NCBI GenBank assembly: GCA_046328035.1
Contig: JAXLXI010000016.1
Coordinates: 87,403-151,402 of the forward strand
From: JBGASG01 sp046328035
GTDB lineage: Bacteria; Cyanobacteriota; Vampirovibrionia; Obscuribacterales; Obscuribacteraceae
Length of the DNA: 64,000 nucleotides
Direction: 5' to 3'
The position numbers were made by a program, and so were the translations under genes. Of this stretch, positions 35,024 to 44,797 are shown piece by piece. The notes beneath the pieces are model-generated. The model did no database searches. It was not told the DNA's origin and saw only the letters and a list, made by a program, of their open reading frames with translations. Position 1 is the stretch's first letter; every line of letters starts with the position of its first letter.

Positions 35024-35333
35024 CGAGAGTCTCCTTCATTATTTTTGTCGACTGGATCGCCAGTCTAAGTCTGAATCGCGAATGCGCCAAGCATTTGTAA
35101 AGAATGTCATTTGACCGCAAACCGGCAAGGCATGTGCCTTGGCGGCTCCGAGCATTCCAGATCGCCGCACGTGCTGCCACCGCTTATGGTGCTTTGCAAT
35201 ATTCATCGGCGAGCTCACGCAGCGACGACTGCATGGTTATGCAGTCGTCATGCCCCCAATACTACCGGTATCCACATTCCTGGGTCGTGCCTGGACACAT
35301 ATTCTTAATTCATTGGTTTTAAGGAAAACTACC
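35024..35333. promoter_or_regulatory. Divergent intergenic region with two hairpins
   Basis: A 310-bp stretch between divergent genes. It contains GACTGG/CCAGTC (35050-35065) and a perfect 11-bp hairpin GACGACTGCAT/ATGCAGTCGTC with a four-base loop (35224-35249), about 85 bp before the 1331-residue gene. Neither has a T-tract, so operators or leader structures are likelier than terminators. No other gene is evident. Confidence 0.4.
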
Positions 35334-38300
35334 ATGAGCACAACGCAAGAGTCATTCAAGCCCAAGGGAGTCATCGACAACGACAACGACGAGCTGGAAC
35401 AACAGCTTGCGCAGTCGCTGCCGGCGTCTATCGACGTGATCGACCTCTGGAAGCAATTCCAGGACAAGGTCTACTGCGCCACCCAACTGCCCGGCGACAA
35501 GACCGGCGGCAAGACCGGCGACCCGGTCGAAGCCCTCGCCAAATCGGACGACGAAACCAACCAGCGCGCCGCGGAAAGACTGAAAGCCCTCGTCGCCAGC
35601 GACAGCGAGGCCGACAAACAAGACGCCGCTCGCCTGACCAAAATGCTTACTAACGAAAAAGACCGTGCCCTCGCCATCTCGCTTCTGACCAATGTTCAGG
35701 ACGACGCGGTGCGGCATCAGTTTTTCGCTATTGTCGACGATCCCAAACAAGCTGTCGCCGCCAAGAAACTCACCGAGCTGCTCGTCACGCCGGCAGACAA
35801 GCAAATCGATGCGCCGCAAAACGTCGCCGCCCTGCTCACCAAACTGACCAGCGACGACAAAGACCAGCAGGCAGACGGAAAGCAATTGCTCGCCATGCTC
35901 AACGATCCAGCCAAGCAAGCCGACGCGGCGAAGCTGTTGCAAGTGTTCTATTTTGACGCAGAGTCGATGCACACAGCCCTTTCGATGATCAATCACCCGT
36001 CCAAGGCAAAAGATGTCGCCGAGATCATGTCGATGCTCAAAAGCGATAAAGGCGACGACGTCAGCGCCGCGATGGCACTGATTCGCATGAACGGCGAAAG
36101 CGGCAAAGACGCGACCGTTGCTGCAGATCGCCAGGCACTGATGGCGATGCTCAGGGATCCCAAAACGCGCGGCGCCGCCATCGCAGTGCTGGCGAATCTG
36201 GACTCGCCTCAGCACGTGCACCAGATGTTGGAGTTGCTCAAGGACCCGGCACAAAAGCGCGCCGCCGACAGATTGCTGAGCATGCTGCATCACGAAGACG
36301 GGCAGCTTCCCGATCGCGCCGCCCAGCAGCTTTTGGATCTGCTGACCAACCCGTTCGTACCAGAGAAGGGTGATGGTGCGCGCTTACTCAAACTATTCAA
36401 CAGCGAGAAAGCAGAAGAAAGAGAGAGTGCGGAGAAACTGCTGCGTGCAGTCGGTGACGCGGAGCACCGGCACGAACTACTCAAGTTCATCGAAGATCCG
36501 CAGATGCGACCGGGCGTCGATAGATTGCTCGACCTGGCAAGTTCTCCTCGGCGGCGCGAGCGCGAGAAGTGGGAGGACGTCTACTGCAAATTGGACGGCA
36601 CCGGCAGCGCCGAAGACAAGATTGGACGCCAGATTGTTGCACTGCTCGCCGGCGATGAGAAACAACAAGCGATCGCCAAGACCATCGTCACTCGCACGCA
36701 GTCGGATCAGGAGCAATCGCGGCTCCTGGATCTACTGGCTGAACCCAAAACCAAAGAGGCCGGTCAAAAATTGCTTGAGTGGCTGCAAGGAGACGACACG
36801 CAGCGCTCCGCCGCGATGAGATTTCTCAATTTGAACGTCACATCGGTGGAAAGTGGCTTCAACTTAGGTCGCCGGCAGGAACAACCGACGATACGCGAGC
36901 CGCACGCCGTGGTCGAGCAACTTTTGCCCATGCTCACAGACAAGGACAAGGCTGCCACCGCCATGACCTTGCTCACGGAAGTGAGCAGTCCGGCGCAGAT
37001 CAAAATGGTTATCGACGGCTTAGCTAAGGCAGACACGAAAGCCGGTTGCGAACAAGTGTTGAAGATGTTGGGCTCTAAGGACCATGCCGAACAGCGCGCC
37101 GCCAAAGAACTGCTCGCGATGATCGAGCCGCCGATTGAAGCGCGCAGCGAATTTCGAGCGCTGGCTGTGGGCGGGCGAGCGCGCAAGGAAGGAGAATGGG
37201 ACTATCAAGGCATCAAGCTGCTCACCATGCTGGGCGATCCCAAGCAGACTGCCACCGCAAAGCAGATATTGAGCCTGGACGATCGATTCGCCAGAACTAA
37301 GCTGCAAGACATGCTCCAGAGCTACTCGATGAAGGAAACAGGCGAGCGCATACTGAAACTGATGGCGGAAAAGGGCTCCACCGGCACAGCAGAATACATG
37401 TTGTCCAAACTGTCGGAGACCGAATTGAAAGTTGCTCTCGATCTAATGGATCAGGCAAAGTCTGATGCGAAGGCACCAGGTGTAGGGGCCTTTAACTACA
37501 TGATGCGTGATAAGAACGACGCTGCAGTCCAGGTGGCTAAGCTGCTTGGCAGTGTCTCGCCAGAAGAAAAGAAATTCGGACAGCAAATGCTCGAAAAACT
37601 GTCTGGTCGTGAGCGCTGGGATACGCAAACCCAATTGACCTTGGGGCTTTCTGCAAAGCCGCTGCAGCAGTTTCAAGCATTGATGGCTGATCACAGCACG
37701 CGCGCCGCCGCCTACGCATTGCAAAACATGCTGCAGTCGGATCACCGCAGGCTGGTGGATTCTGCAAAAGATCTGATGTATGCCATCACGTATTACAAGG
37801 ACTCCTCCAAAGACGCGCTGTACGTCTTTAAGATGCTCAATCCCTCGAACAAAGAAGCACAGGCGCTGGCGACAGCATTGTTGACCGCCAGCGCCGAGGG
37901 ACAGGAGATTGCTCGTATGGGCAAAGCTCTACAAGATCCGGCGGAACGGAAATCCGCAGAGGCACTGATCAAACTGCTCAATCAGCCGCTCGGTGATGAC
38001 ATATTCGGACGAGTGCCGGCAAAAGCGTTGCTGCGCACCCTCGCTTACGACGGCAGCAAGATAGAGGATCCGGCGGCGGCAAAATTGTTCCGCATGCTGG
38101 GGGATGAGAAAAAGGCACCACTGGCGGAGACACTGCTCACCAACTTGCCTTCCTTCGAACAGCAAAAAGCTTGCCTGGCGATGATTGAGCCGAGACCGAG
38201 CGCGACTCGTGAACAGCAAGAGCTGTCTAAGACTTTATCGGCACTGGCATTATCTAAAGATCGCAAAGACACCTTAGCGCTGGCACGGTTGATGGAACTC

Positions 38301-39329
38301 AAAGACTCACGAAGCTTCGGCAGCTTCCCGCCGGCAGTGAGCCAGGAGCTGGAGAAGATGCTCTCGGATCCGGATAAGCGTGCGGACGGACTGGCGATAC
38401 TTTCCAGATTTGAAAATGCGAGACAGTGCTCGGACTTCGTGCAAATGCTCCAAGATAAGAAGACCGAGGCGGCTGCGAAGGCGATGCTCAGCGTGCTCAA
38501 GTCACCACATTCGGAAGACTCGCAAGGCGTGGTCGAGGTGCTGAAACGCATTGATGACGCAAAGCGTTTCAGCAGCGCCCGCAGTGGTGCGGAAGCATTG
38601 CCTGGACAGACTGAACAACTTCTCAAAGCTCTAAGTGACCCTGCCACCGCCGATAATGCAAAAAAAGCATTGCAACTAGTTCAGGATGGAGACAGCATGG
38701 ATGCAGTGGTCGGCATGCTTGCCACCGCGGAAGGACGCGCCGATCTGGCAAAACTGACGGACATGCGCACCAAGGATAATGAGCAGAAGCGGCTGGCGTC
38801 CGGCATCGCCGCCTTGCGCAGCACCGCTGAAATTCACCATGTTCTGCAGATGCTCCAGGATGAGAAACAAAGGGATGCGGCGAAAGAGTTGGTCGAACTG
38901 GCTAACAACGATGACGACCGCATCGGAGCTCGCGCCGCCCGACGAGTACTGCAACTCCTGACTCATCCCAGCGAAGCTGAACGCAAAGCCGGTGAACAGC
39001 TGCTGTCCATGATGAGGTCCGACGACAAGAGAGAGTTGGCTAGACTCCTGGGTTCCAGCCTGCGCAGCGAGTCACTGCGTGCAATCCTCGATGTCTTCGC
39101 CGACCCAAGCAAGCAATACGCTGCCGCCGAGATTGAAGACCTGCTCAAAGATCAAGACAACGGCGATCAGCAAGCCGTGGAGCGATTGGCGACCATGCTC
39201 GCCAGCGTCGGAGAGCCGACTCTCGTCAAGGAAGGACAACGACTCCTGGCGATGTTGAATGACTCGTCGAGCAAGTACACCGCCCTGCGCATCTTGAGAC
39301 GAGGTAGAGGAGTTTTCTCCGGCAACTGA
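35334..39329 (+). CDS. 1331-residue HEAT/ARM-like helical repeat protein
   Basis: Starts at ATG 35334 behind AAGGAAA. After about 60 residues it is built almost entirely of short helical repeats with an LLxML-d-pxxrxxAxxLL pattern, for instance LMAMLRDPKTRGAAIAVLAN, MLELLKDPAQKRAADRLLSM and LLDLLAEPKTKEAGQKLLEW, in dozens of copies to the end. Such solenoids bind proteins or nucleic acids. No signal peptide, membrane segment or enzyme domain is seen. The usual HEAT consensus (Pro, Asp, Arg positions) is only partly met, so the exact repeat class is open. Its 3' end is 10 bp from a convergent kinase gene. Confidence 0.78.
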   Translation: MSTTQESFKPKGVIDNDNDELEQQLAQSLPASIDVIDLWKQFQDKVYCATQLPGDKTGGKTGDPVEALAKSDDETNQRAAERLKALVASDSEADKQDAARLTKMLTNEKDRALAISLLTNVQDDAVRHQFFAIVDDPKQAVAAKKLTELLVTPADKQIDAPQNVAALLTKLTSDDKDQQADGKQLLAMLNDPAKQADAAKLLQVFYFDAESMHTALSMINHPSKAKDVAEIMSMLKSDKGDDVSAAMALIRMNGESGKDATVAADRQALMAMLRDPKTRGAAIAVLANLDSPQHVHQMLELLKDPAQKRAADRLLSMLHHEDGQLPDRAAQQLLDLLTNPFVPEKGDGARLLKLFNSEKAEERESAEKLLRAVGDAEHRHELLKFIEDPQMRPGVDRLLDLASSPRRREREKWEDVYCKLDGTGSAEDKIGRQIVALLAGDEKQQAIAKTIVTRTQSDQEQSRLLDLLAEPKTKEAGQKLLEWLQGDDTQRSAAMRFLNLNVTSVESGFNLGRRQEQPTIREPHAVVEQLLPMLTDKDKAATAMTLLTEVSSPAQIKMVIDGLAKADTKAGCEQVLKMLGSKDHAEQRAAKELLAMIEPPIEARSEFRALAVGGRARKEGEWDYQGIKLLTMLGDPKQTATAKQILSLDDRFARTKLQDMLQSYSMKETGERILKLMAEKGSTGTAEYMLSKLSETELKVALDLMDQAKSDAKAPGVGAFNYMMRDKNDAAVQVAKLLGSVSPEEKKFGQQMLEKLSGRERWDTQTQLTLGLSAKPLQQFQALMADHSTRAAAYALQNMLQSDHRRLVDSAKDLMYAITYYKDSSKDALYVFKMLNPSNKEAQALATALLTASAEGQEIARMGKALQDPAERKSAEALIKLLNQPLGDDIFGRVPAKALLRTLAYDGSKIEDPAAAKLFRMLGDEKKAPLAETLLTNLPSFEQQKACLAMIEPRPSATREQQELSKTLSALALSKDRKDTLALARLMELKDSRSFGSFPPAVSQELEKMLSDPDKRADGLAILSRFENARQCSDFVQMLQDKKTEAAAKAMLSVLKSPHSEDSQGVVEVLKRIDDAKRFSSARSGAEALPGQTEQLLKALSDPATADNAKKALQLVQDGDSMDAVVGMLATAEGRADLAKLTDMRTKDNEQKRLASGIAALRSTAEIHHVLQMLQDEKQRDAAKELVELANNDDDRIGARAARRVLQLLTHPSEAERKAGEQLLSMMRSDDKRELARLLGSSLRSESLRAILDVFADPSKQYAAAEIEDLLKDQDNGDQQAVERLATMLASVGEPTLVKEGQRLLAMLNDSSSKYTALRILRRGRGVFSGN

Positions 39330-39339
39330 TGCCGCGAAA

Positions 39340-42051
39340 TTAGAAGCGCGCAATCTCGTTGACAGAGAATTGGTCGACGCAGACCGTATTCTTCCAGGGA
39401 ATGGTGGGCTCGCCGTCTATGACCGCGGGCGGCGGTTCAAAGCGGTCGAAAAACACGAACTCGGCCATCGACTTGCGCGCGGACTGCGCTTCTGCGTGTT
39501 GTCCCAATTTGTCCAGTGAGATGCAGTACGGCTCCAGGATCTGCGAGACGAAAAACCCGGTGCCGGATTTTGACCTGAGCTTGGCGATCAAAGGTCGAGC
39601 GAGTTTCACAACATCTGCATATTTACCTTGACGATACAGTGCATAGATCTCGAATACTTCGAGTTGCCTTTCGTTTCTTTCCTGGAGCTGCTCGTTGCTA
39701 TCTTTGTAGTAGCAGGTGCGAAGTTTCTCCACAAATCTTGAAGAGTCGGTAATGCCGTTAATCGCATAGGCTCGCAGAACTTGCCATAAAAATGCCAGTT
39801 TCTGCGTTCGGTGTTCTTCACCGGGTAGCCTTTCCAACAAACGATTTTCCATGTCCCGCGCATCGGCTCCCTTTAGCTCGGCATGAGAAAGGAGAAGCCG
39901 ATAAATCGATGACCAATCGGACTCAACATCCCAGGCGGTCGGGGCGGGCAGCGCCACCAGATCCATCAACAACTTCTCCGCCTCGTCAAACTTTTTCTCG
40001 CGCAATCGCCAGATAAAACGCGTCCGCGCGATCAGCCAGTCGAGAGTGCGGGTGTCTTCCCTGGGGCGGCGTCGCCGGGACAATTCCTTCACGTCATCCA
40101 AAGACGCCTCGGCTTCAGCCACTTTGCCCAGTTCAAACTGCACGCGCGCGAGCGACATCAGATCATCCGGCTCGGACCTTAGCGCATCCTCGGTTTTCGA
40201 GTGATAGCAACGCTCGAGAACAGCAAGATCGTGCCGAGCGATTGCAACTGATATGGTCTCGTTCATGACGTCGTAACGCTCGCCGGGAATGCGATTCTCA
40301 TCAAAGAGAAACTGCAAGCCCAGCGCGGGAACGCGCGCATCGCCCCAAATTCCATAGAGCCTGATCAGACTTTCCATATGATTTCTGGCAAGAGCCGTTG
40401 TTCCTGCCTTCTGACTGGATGCAATTTCTTGTTTCAACCGGCGTTCGACTGCTGAAAATCCATCTCTCGCGATTGCAACAAACAGTCTTCGCTGGCGCAC
40501 TTCGTCGTTGTAGTAACCCTCCTGAGCGAAGCTCTCCTCGATCAGCCGTTCAGCCTCGTCGTATTTCTTGAGATGGAATTTGATTCTCGCCAGCGTTTGA
40601 ACAATGAAGTATCGATCTCGGATTCGAATGAATGATGCAAATTTGGACTGGCCTGGTTGATGTTTGATTCGGGAATTCAAATACTTGTCGTGCAGATGCT
40701 GAAATATCGGCTCAGTAGCCGCCCAATCTTCTGCCGCATAGGAAAACCTGGCTTGCACGAATCGCTTCTGTTCAATTAGTTCCGGAGATATCTGCGAGTC
40801 GTCGGGAAAGTCTTTGATCGCCTGCTCGGGGCTGATGGCACCAAAGCAACCAGCGAGTAGCGTCGCACGCGCAATCAGATCCGGATCACCAGTAGCCTTC
40901 GCCTGCCGCAAAAGGTCTACCTGACCTCGGCGGAGATCAAGCCCAATGACGCCGGACTTCTCCCACTCACTGTCGATCTGGGCGCGGAGAACCGCCTTTC
41001 GCTCACTCAGGTCTTTCCGCTCTGATTCGTAATGCTGGAAGATCAAAACCGCACCCAGCAACACCGCGAACCCGCCCAGCAGACTTGTGAGCAGCAGCAG
41101 TTTTTTCTGCTTGCCGGATGTGGTGAGCCGCGGTTTGACCCTGGCGTGCTTGGGAGAGGGAGCAAAATCGGGATTGACGGTTACTTTGTTTAACGCATCC
41201 GCCAGGTCATCAAATGACTGAAACCGGTTGCTCGGATCTTTTTCCATGGCGGACACCACTATTTCTCGCAGTGCCAGCGGCAAGCTGATCGCTTCAGGGA
41301 TGGGCGGTGGGTCCTCCGAGACCTGCTTGAACAGCAGTGCCACCGCTGACTCAGCTTCAAATGGCGGCACGCCGGTCAGCAGCTGATACGCTAAACATCC
41401 AAATGAATAGATGTCGGACCGTCGGTCCAGTTTCTTTCCTTGCGCCTGTTCGGGGCTCATGTAATGGGGATCGCCGACGACCTCGCCCGTGCGTGTCAAT
41501 CGCTGCCCATCGCCAAGCAGCTTGGCGAGCCCGAAGTCAACGACTCTCACGCGAGGTGATCCGTCTTCTTGTTTTTCCTCGTCGGAAATCAGAACATTCG
41601 CCGGCTTCAAATCGCGATGCAGAATATCATTCTCGTGTGCATAACTCATGGCTCTACAAATCTGGAGAAGCATTGGCAAAGCCGCTTGCCAGGGCATGGC
41701 ACCACGGTCAAGAACTATATCCAACATTGATTTGCCGTGCACGAATTCCATCACCATGTAGATGCGATCGTCATGCGTGCCCATCGAATAGACAGCCAGG
41801 ATATTTTGGTGACGCAGCGTCGAAATGATGCGTGCTTCTTGCTGAAACCGCTTCACAGCATCGATATCTATGGAATACCGGCGATGCAGAAGCTTGATGG
41901 CGACTTCCTTTTCCATTTCGGACTGGCGGGCGCGGTAAACCGCCCCGAATCCGCCGAACGCGATTAGTTGTTGGATCAGATATCTGCCGCCGAGAAGCAC
42001 ACCGACCAGGTTGTCGGAATGATCGGGTTGCACACTGTCATCGCTCGTCAC
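39340..42051 (-). CDS. Ser/Thr protein kinase with C-terminal TPR-like sensor part
   Basis: A 903-residue Hanks-type kinase. The glycine loop is FGGFGAVY (32-39), Lys53 is the ATP-binding lysine, HRDLKPAN (145-152) the catalytic loop and DFG 172-174; APE is replaced by the usual bacterial SPEQ. A transmembrane helix (LLLLTSLLGGFAVLLGAVLIF) follows at about 315-340. The remaining 550 residues are TPR-like helices outside the membrane. Start GTG. It is 3 bp downstream of the TPR-lipase gene and should be cotranscribed with it. Confidence 0.93.
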   Translation of the reverse strand: MTSDDSVQPDHSDNLVGVLLGGRYLIQQLIAFGGFGAVYRARQSEMEKEVAIKLLHRRYSIDIDAVKRFQQEARIISTLRHQNILAVYSMGTHDDRIYMVMEFVHGKSMLDIVLDRGAMPWQAALPMLLQICRAMSYAHENDILHRDLKPANVLISDEEKQEDGSPRVRVVDFGLAKLLGDGQRLTRTGEVVGDPHYMSPEQAQGKKLDRRSDIYSFGCLAYQLLTGVPPFEAESAVALLFKQVSEDPPPIPEAISLPLALREIVVSAMEKDPSNRFQSFDDLADALNKVTVNPDFAPSPKHARVKPRLTTSGKQKKLLLLTSLLGGFAVLLGAVLIFQHYESERKDLSERKAVLRAQIDSEWEKSGVIGLDLRRGQVDLLRQAKATGDPDLIARATLLAGCFGAISPEQAIKDFPDDSQISPELIEQKRFVQARFSYAAEDWAATEPIFQHLHDKYLNSRIKHQPGQSKFASFIRIRDRYFIVQTLARIKFHLKKYDEAERLIEESFAQEGYYNDEVRQRRLFVAIARDGFSAVERRLKQEIASSQKAGTTALARNHMESLIRLYGIWGDARVPALGLQFLFDENRIPGERYDVMNETISVAIARHDLAVLERCYHSKTEDALRSEPDDLMSLARVQFELGKVAEAEASLDDVKELSRRRRPREDTRTLDWLIARTRFIWRLREKKFDEAEKLLMDLVALPAPTAWDVESDWSSIYRLLLSHAELKGADARDMENRLLERLPGEEHRTQKLAFLWQVLRAYAINGITDSSRFVEKLRTCYYKDSNEQLQERNERQLEVFEIYALYRQGKYADVVKLARPLIAKLRSKSGTGFFVSQILEPYCISLDKLGQHAEAQSARKSMAEFVFFDRFEPPPAVIDGEPTIPWKNTVCVDQFSVNEIARF

Positions 42052-42054
42052 TGC

Positions 42055-43797
42055 TCACCGAGGTTGCAGATGCGAATCGAGCCACGCGCTCACCGAGTCG
42101 ACCAGGACAGGCGAGATCTTGTCGGTTTCAAACATAAGGTGTTCGGAGTCGCCGATCATGAGGAGCGTCTTGTCTTCTGATTGCACGTTCTTGAACATCT
42201 CGACGGTACCTTCCGGTTTGACCAACTTGTCTTTGAGACCCTGCGCGATCATTACCGGCGTCTTGGTGATGTCTTTGCACTTTCTAACGGTCATGTCCAT
42301 GAACGCATCGAACTTCATCAGTTCCATCGGACTCATCGCCAGCTTTGCTTTCGGGTCGAGTTCCCACTCCTTTTGCAAGGTGGGATCTGATGTCGCCTTG
42401 TCCGCCACCATCGACGAGATGTCGAAATCTTTGTCGGCTCCCTTAAGGAAATTGGCTGCAACTTTGATGGTCATTGCCTTTTCGTCATAGCGCTCTGCCG
42501 ACGGCACCGAAGCAATGACGCCTTGAAACTGGTTGGGGTACTCGGCGCCGGCTCTCAACACGATGCCACCACCCATCGATTCGCCGAGGATAAAGAGAGG
42601 TAATTGCGGTGCACGCTGCTTGACGACCTGGATCAACGATCCGATATCCGTCAACGTTTCATCGAAGCTGGCGTCATCGACACCCTTGGTGGTTGCCCAA
42701 GAGCCGAAGCCACGCACATCCATAGCCAGCAAAGTATAGCCGCGCTGCGACATCAAATGACCGAAGTTGGTGAACGCGCGATTTTCCAGCCCCAGTCCGT
42801 GAACGCAAAGGACAACACCCTTCGGACGTCCATCGGTCGCAGGCCATTCGATGAGCGGCAATGTATGAAAGTGAAATTCGCTCGCCAGCCAGAGATATTC
42901 GGCCAGCGAGCGCGGATTGTTGGCGCGAATGTAATCGCCGAGGAGCATACGCCGCACCATATTTGGTGCCGGCAGGTTACCTTGCAGTTCGCGCTGCGCA
43001 CGGTACGCCATGAGCTTATTGAGGAGGTCCATGGAAGAAACGCGCAGCTGCTGGCGCGCCTGCTCGTTTTTGAGATTGTTGTAGACGTTGAGCATTTCGA
43101 GCTGCGCCCAGAAATACGCCGTCAGTTCAGGCAGGTTGCCGCTCATCGAACGGCTGCCTGTAACCTGCAGCAACTGCTCACCGTAAACTTGCGCTTCAGA
43201 AAATTTCTTGTCCGCAACCAGACAACCCATTGTTGATTCGAGGAGACTGGCGAGAATCGGATCATTGGGACTCAGCGTTTTGTCGAGCATTAGCGCGACT
43301 TTGTACTGGGCGATTGCATTATCGAGGTCGTGCAACTTGTAATAGCAACTGCCGAGGCGCTTAACCACGAGCATCTGCCGACGGGTATCGGCACCGGCGG
43401 TGGCATCGAGTTCCTGGACTTTCTTGAGGTACTTGAGGCACGACTTGTAGTCGTTGGCGCGGTCTTCGACCAGTGCCAGCAGGTAGTACAGCTCGCCTTC
43501 GGAAGGCGTTCCCTTTGCTTGCGGAACAGCCTTCAGCAGGAAGTCGAGGGCTTGATCCTCCTTGCCTTGTTGCAACAGCTGCAGAAGTTGCTTCTGGTCT
43601 GGGGTCAAGGTCGAAATCGGGGATGCCTGCCGCGGCGGCGGCATGGGACGAGTCCGCACCGGGGGCGCGTATTGCTGGAACTGCGCGGGCTGCTGCTGAT
43701 ACTGCGGCTGCGCGTTTCCGGGCGCCATGACCAGCAGAGTAGCTGCAATTAACAAAGCGCCCGACTTCCGACTACTTGATTTCCGCCGCATTGCCAA
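42055..43797 (-). CDS. Secreted TPR-alpha/beta hydrolase fusion (lipase-like)
   Basis: A 580-residue protein. Signal peptide (GALLIAATLLVMAPGNAQ), Gln/Pro-rich stretch, TPR region (about 65-270), then a monoacylglycerol-lipase-like hydrolase: CVHGLGL (331-337), DVRGFG, nucleophile Ser407 in GESMGG, an Asp in QGLKDKLV and a His in DSEHLMFE. Probably an esterase acting on membrane lipids in the periplasm. It is paralogous to the lipase at 9925-11007 but with an added TPR half. Followed after 3 bp by a Ser/Thr kinase gene. Confidence 0.88.
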   Translation of the reverse strand: MAMRRKSSSRKSGALLIAATLLVMAPGNAQPQYQQQPAQFQQYAPPVRTRPMPPPRQASPISTLTPDQKQLLQLLQQGKEDQALDFLLKAVPQAKGTPSEGELYYLLALVEDRANDYKSCLKYLKKVQELDATAGADTRRQMLVVKRLGSCYYKLHDLDNAIAQYKVALMLDKTLSPNDPILASLLESTMGCLVADKKFSEAQVYGEQLLQVTGSRSMSGNLPELTAYFWAQLEMLNVYNNLKNEQARQQLRVSSMDLLNKLMAYRAQRELQGNLPAPNMVRRMLLGDYIRANNPRSLAEYLWLASEFHFHTLPLIEWPATDGRPKGVVLCVHGLGLENRAFTNFGHLMSQRGYTLLAMDVRGFGSWATTKGVDDASFDETLTDIGSLIQVVKQRAPQLPLFILGESMGGGIVLRAGAEYPNQFQGVIASVPSAERYDEKAMTIKVAANFLKGADKDFDISSMVADKATSDPTLQKEWELDPKAKLAMSPMELMKFDAFMDMTVRKCKDITKTPVMIAQGLKDKLVKPEGTVEMFKNVQSEDKTLLMIGDSEHLMFETDKISPVLVDSVSAWLDSHLQPR

Positions 43798-43956
43798 AAT
43801 TCGCCACCATCCGCGCCTGCATTATCGATAGCAGTATATCCCGAAACCTATGATCTACCCCAGAACATGATGAATATCGACGGCTGACGCTAGTCATTCC
43901 GCCTGCTAGACTCGCCCCGCTTCGGGATTGTTCACGTGGTGGCATGTAGGTGATTG

Positions 43957-44748
43957 ATGAATCCTTGGAAGAGAAACTGTTTGGTTGCACTCTTTTCGAC
44001 GCTGACCGCTCTGGTCGTATATATTCCTGGCGCGTTGGCGCAATATGGGGTTGGGCAAAGAGTTGTCGCTGATGTCGGTGGCGGTGGAGACGGAACCATC
44101 ATTGAAGTGGGTCATGGAATTCCGTACGAAGGGTACGATAAGGTCCACTTCGACAAACGCCATCACTACGATCCGAAAGCCGGCGACTGGATCGAAATCA
44201 AGTCTGGCAAGATCAGACTGGCAGGTCAGTCCGGATCGACTGTTTCAGCCACGCCCGGCCTTGGAGCCTCGCCAGTGGCGCCCGCTTCTGCGAGCAGTCC
44301 TGCTGCGGTTTCGGCAGTCGCCAAATCTTGCGCATGCCGCCCGTCCAGTGAGTGGAGCGGTAATTCGATTGAAGCCAAACTCGAGAGTACGATCGCGGCC
44401 CGCTATGTCCGCAACGGCGGTGCTCTCGATTCCGAACATACACCATCTACGGTGCACTTCGATTCATTCGCGATTACCGGAACTCGACCTTATGCCATGT
44501 CTATTCCAGGCGCATATCAGACCGGCAGCCCAGGCGGACCCGGCGGTCGCGTCGGCACGAAGGTATATCTCGTGACCACGAAATATTCCGTGTGCATAGA
44601 TTACCCGGGGTTCGCCGCAACGGGATACAAAGGGCGAGTTCTCACTGTCGATCATGATGCGAGATACACGTGCTTTATCGACTCAACAGGTCAGTGGCGT
44701 TGCAATCAAAGCGCGGACAAAACCAGAACCACGTCTGTCAATAAGTAA
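43957..44748 (+). CDS. Secreted protein with KOW/Tudor-like N-terminal module
   Basis: About 263 residues with a signal peptide (LVALFSTLTALVVYIPGALAQ). The next 60 residues (YGVGQRVVADVGGGGDGTI, then YDKVHFD) resemble a small SH3/Tudor-like barrel. After an Ala/Ser-rich linker lies a Cys-containing beta-rich domain (KSCACRPSSEW, YSVCIDYPGF, YTCFIDSTGQWRC) with up to five cysteines that could pair. Family unknown. Confidence 0.65.
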   Translation: MNPWKRNCLVALFSTLTALVVYIPGALAQYGVGQRVVADVGGGGDGTIIEVGHGIPYEGYDKVHFDKRHHYDPKAGDWIEIKSGKIRLAGQSGSTVSATPGLGASPVAPASASSPAAVSAVAKSCACRPSSEWSGNSIEAKLESTIAARYVRNGGALDSEHTPSTVHFDSFAITGTRPYAMSIPGAYQTGSPGGPGGRVGTKVYLVTTKYSVCIDYPGFAATGYKGRVLTVDHDARYTCFIDSTGQWRCNQSADKTRTTSVNK

Positions 44749-44797
44749 ACGCAAGGGCGGAGGCGTCTATAATAAGCGTCCCGAATCTGGAATTGCG

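Noticed and set aside
35352..36293. 313-residue minus-strand frame opposite the helical-repeat gene
   Set aside because: Gly/Val/His-rich shadow of the repeated coding sequence; no start signal or domain.
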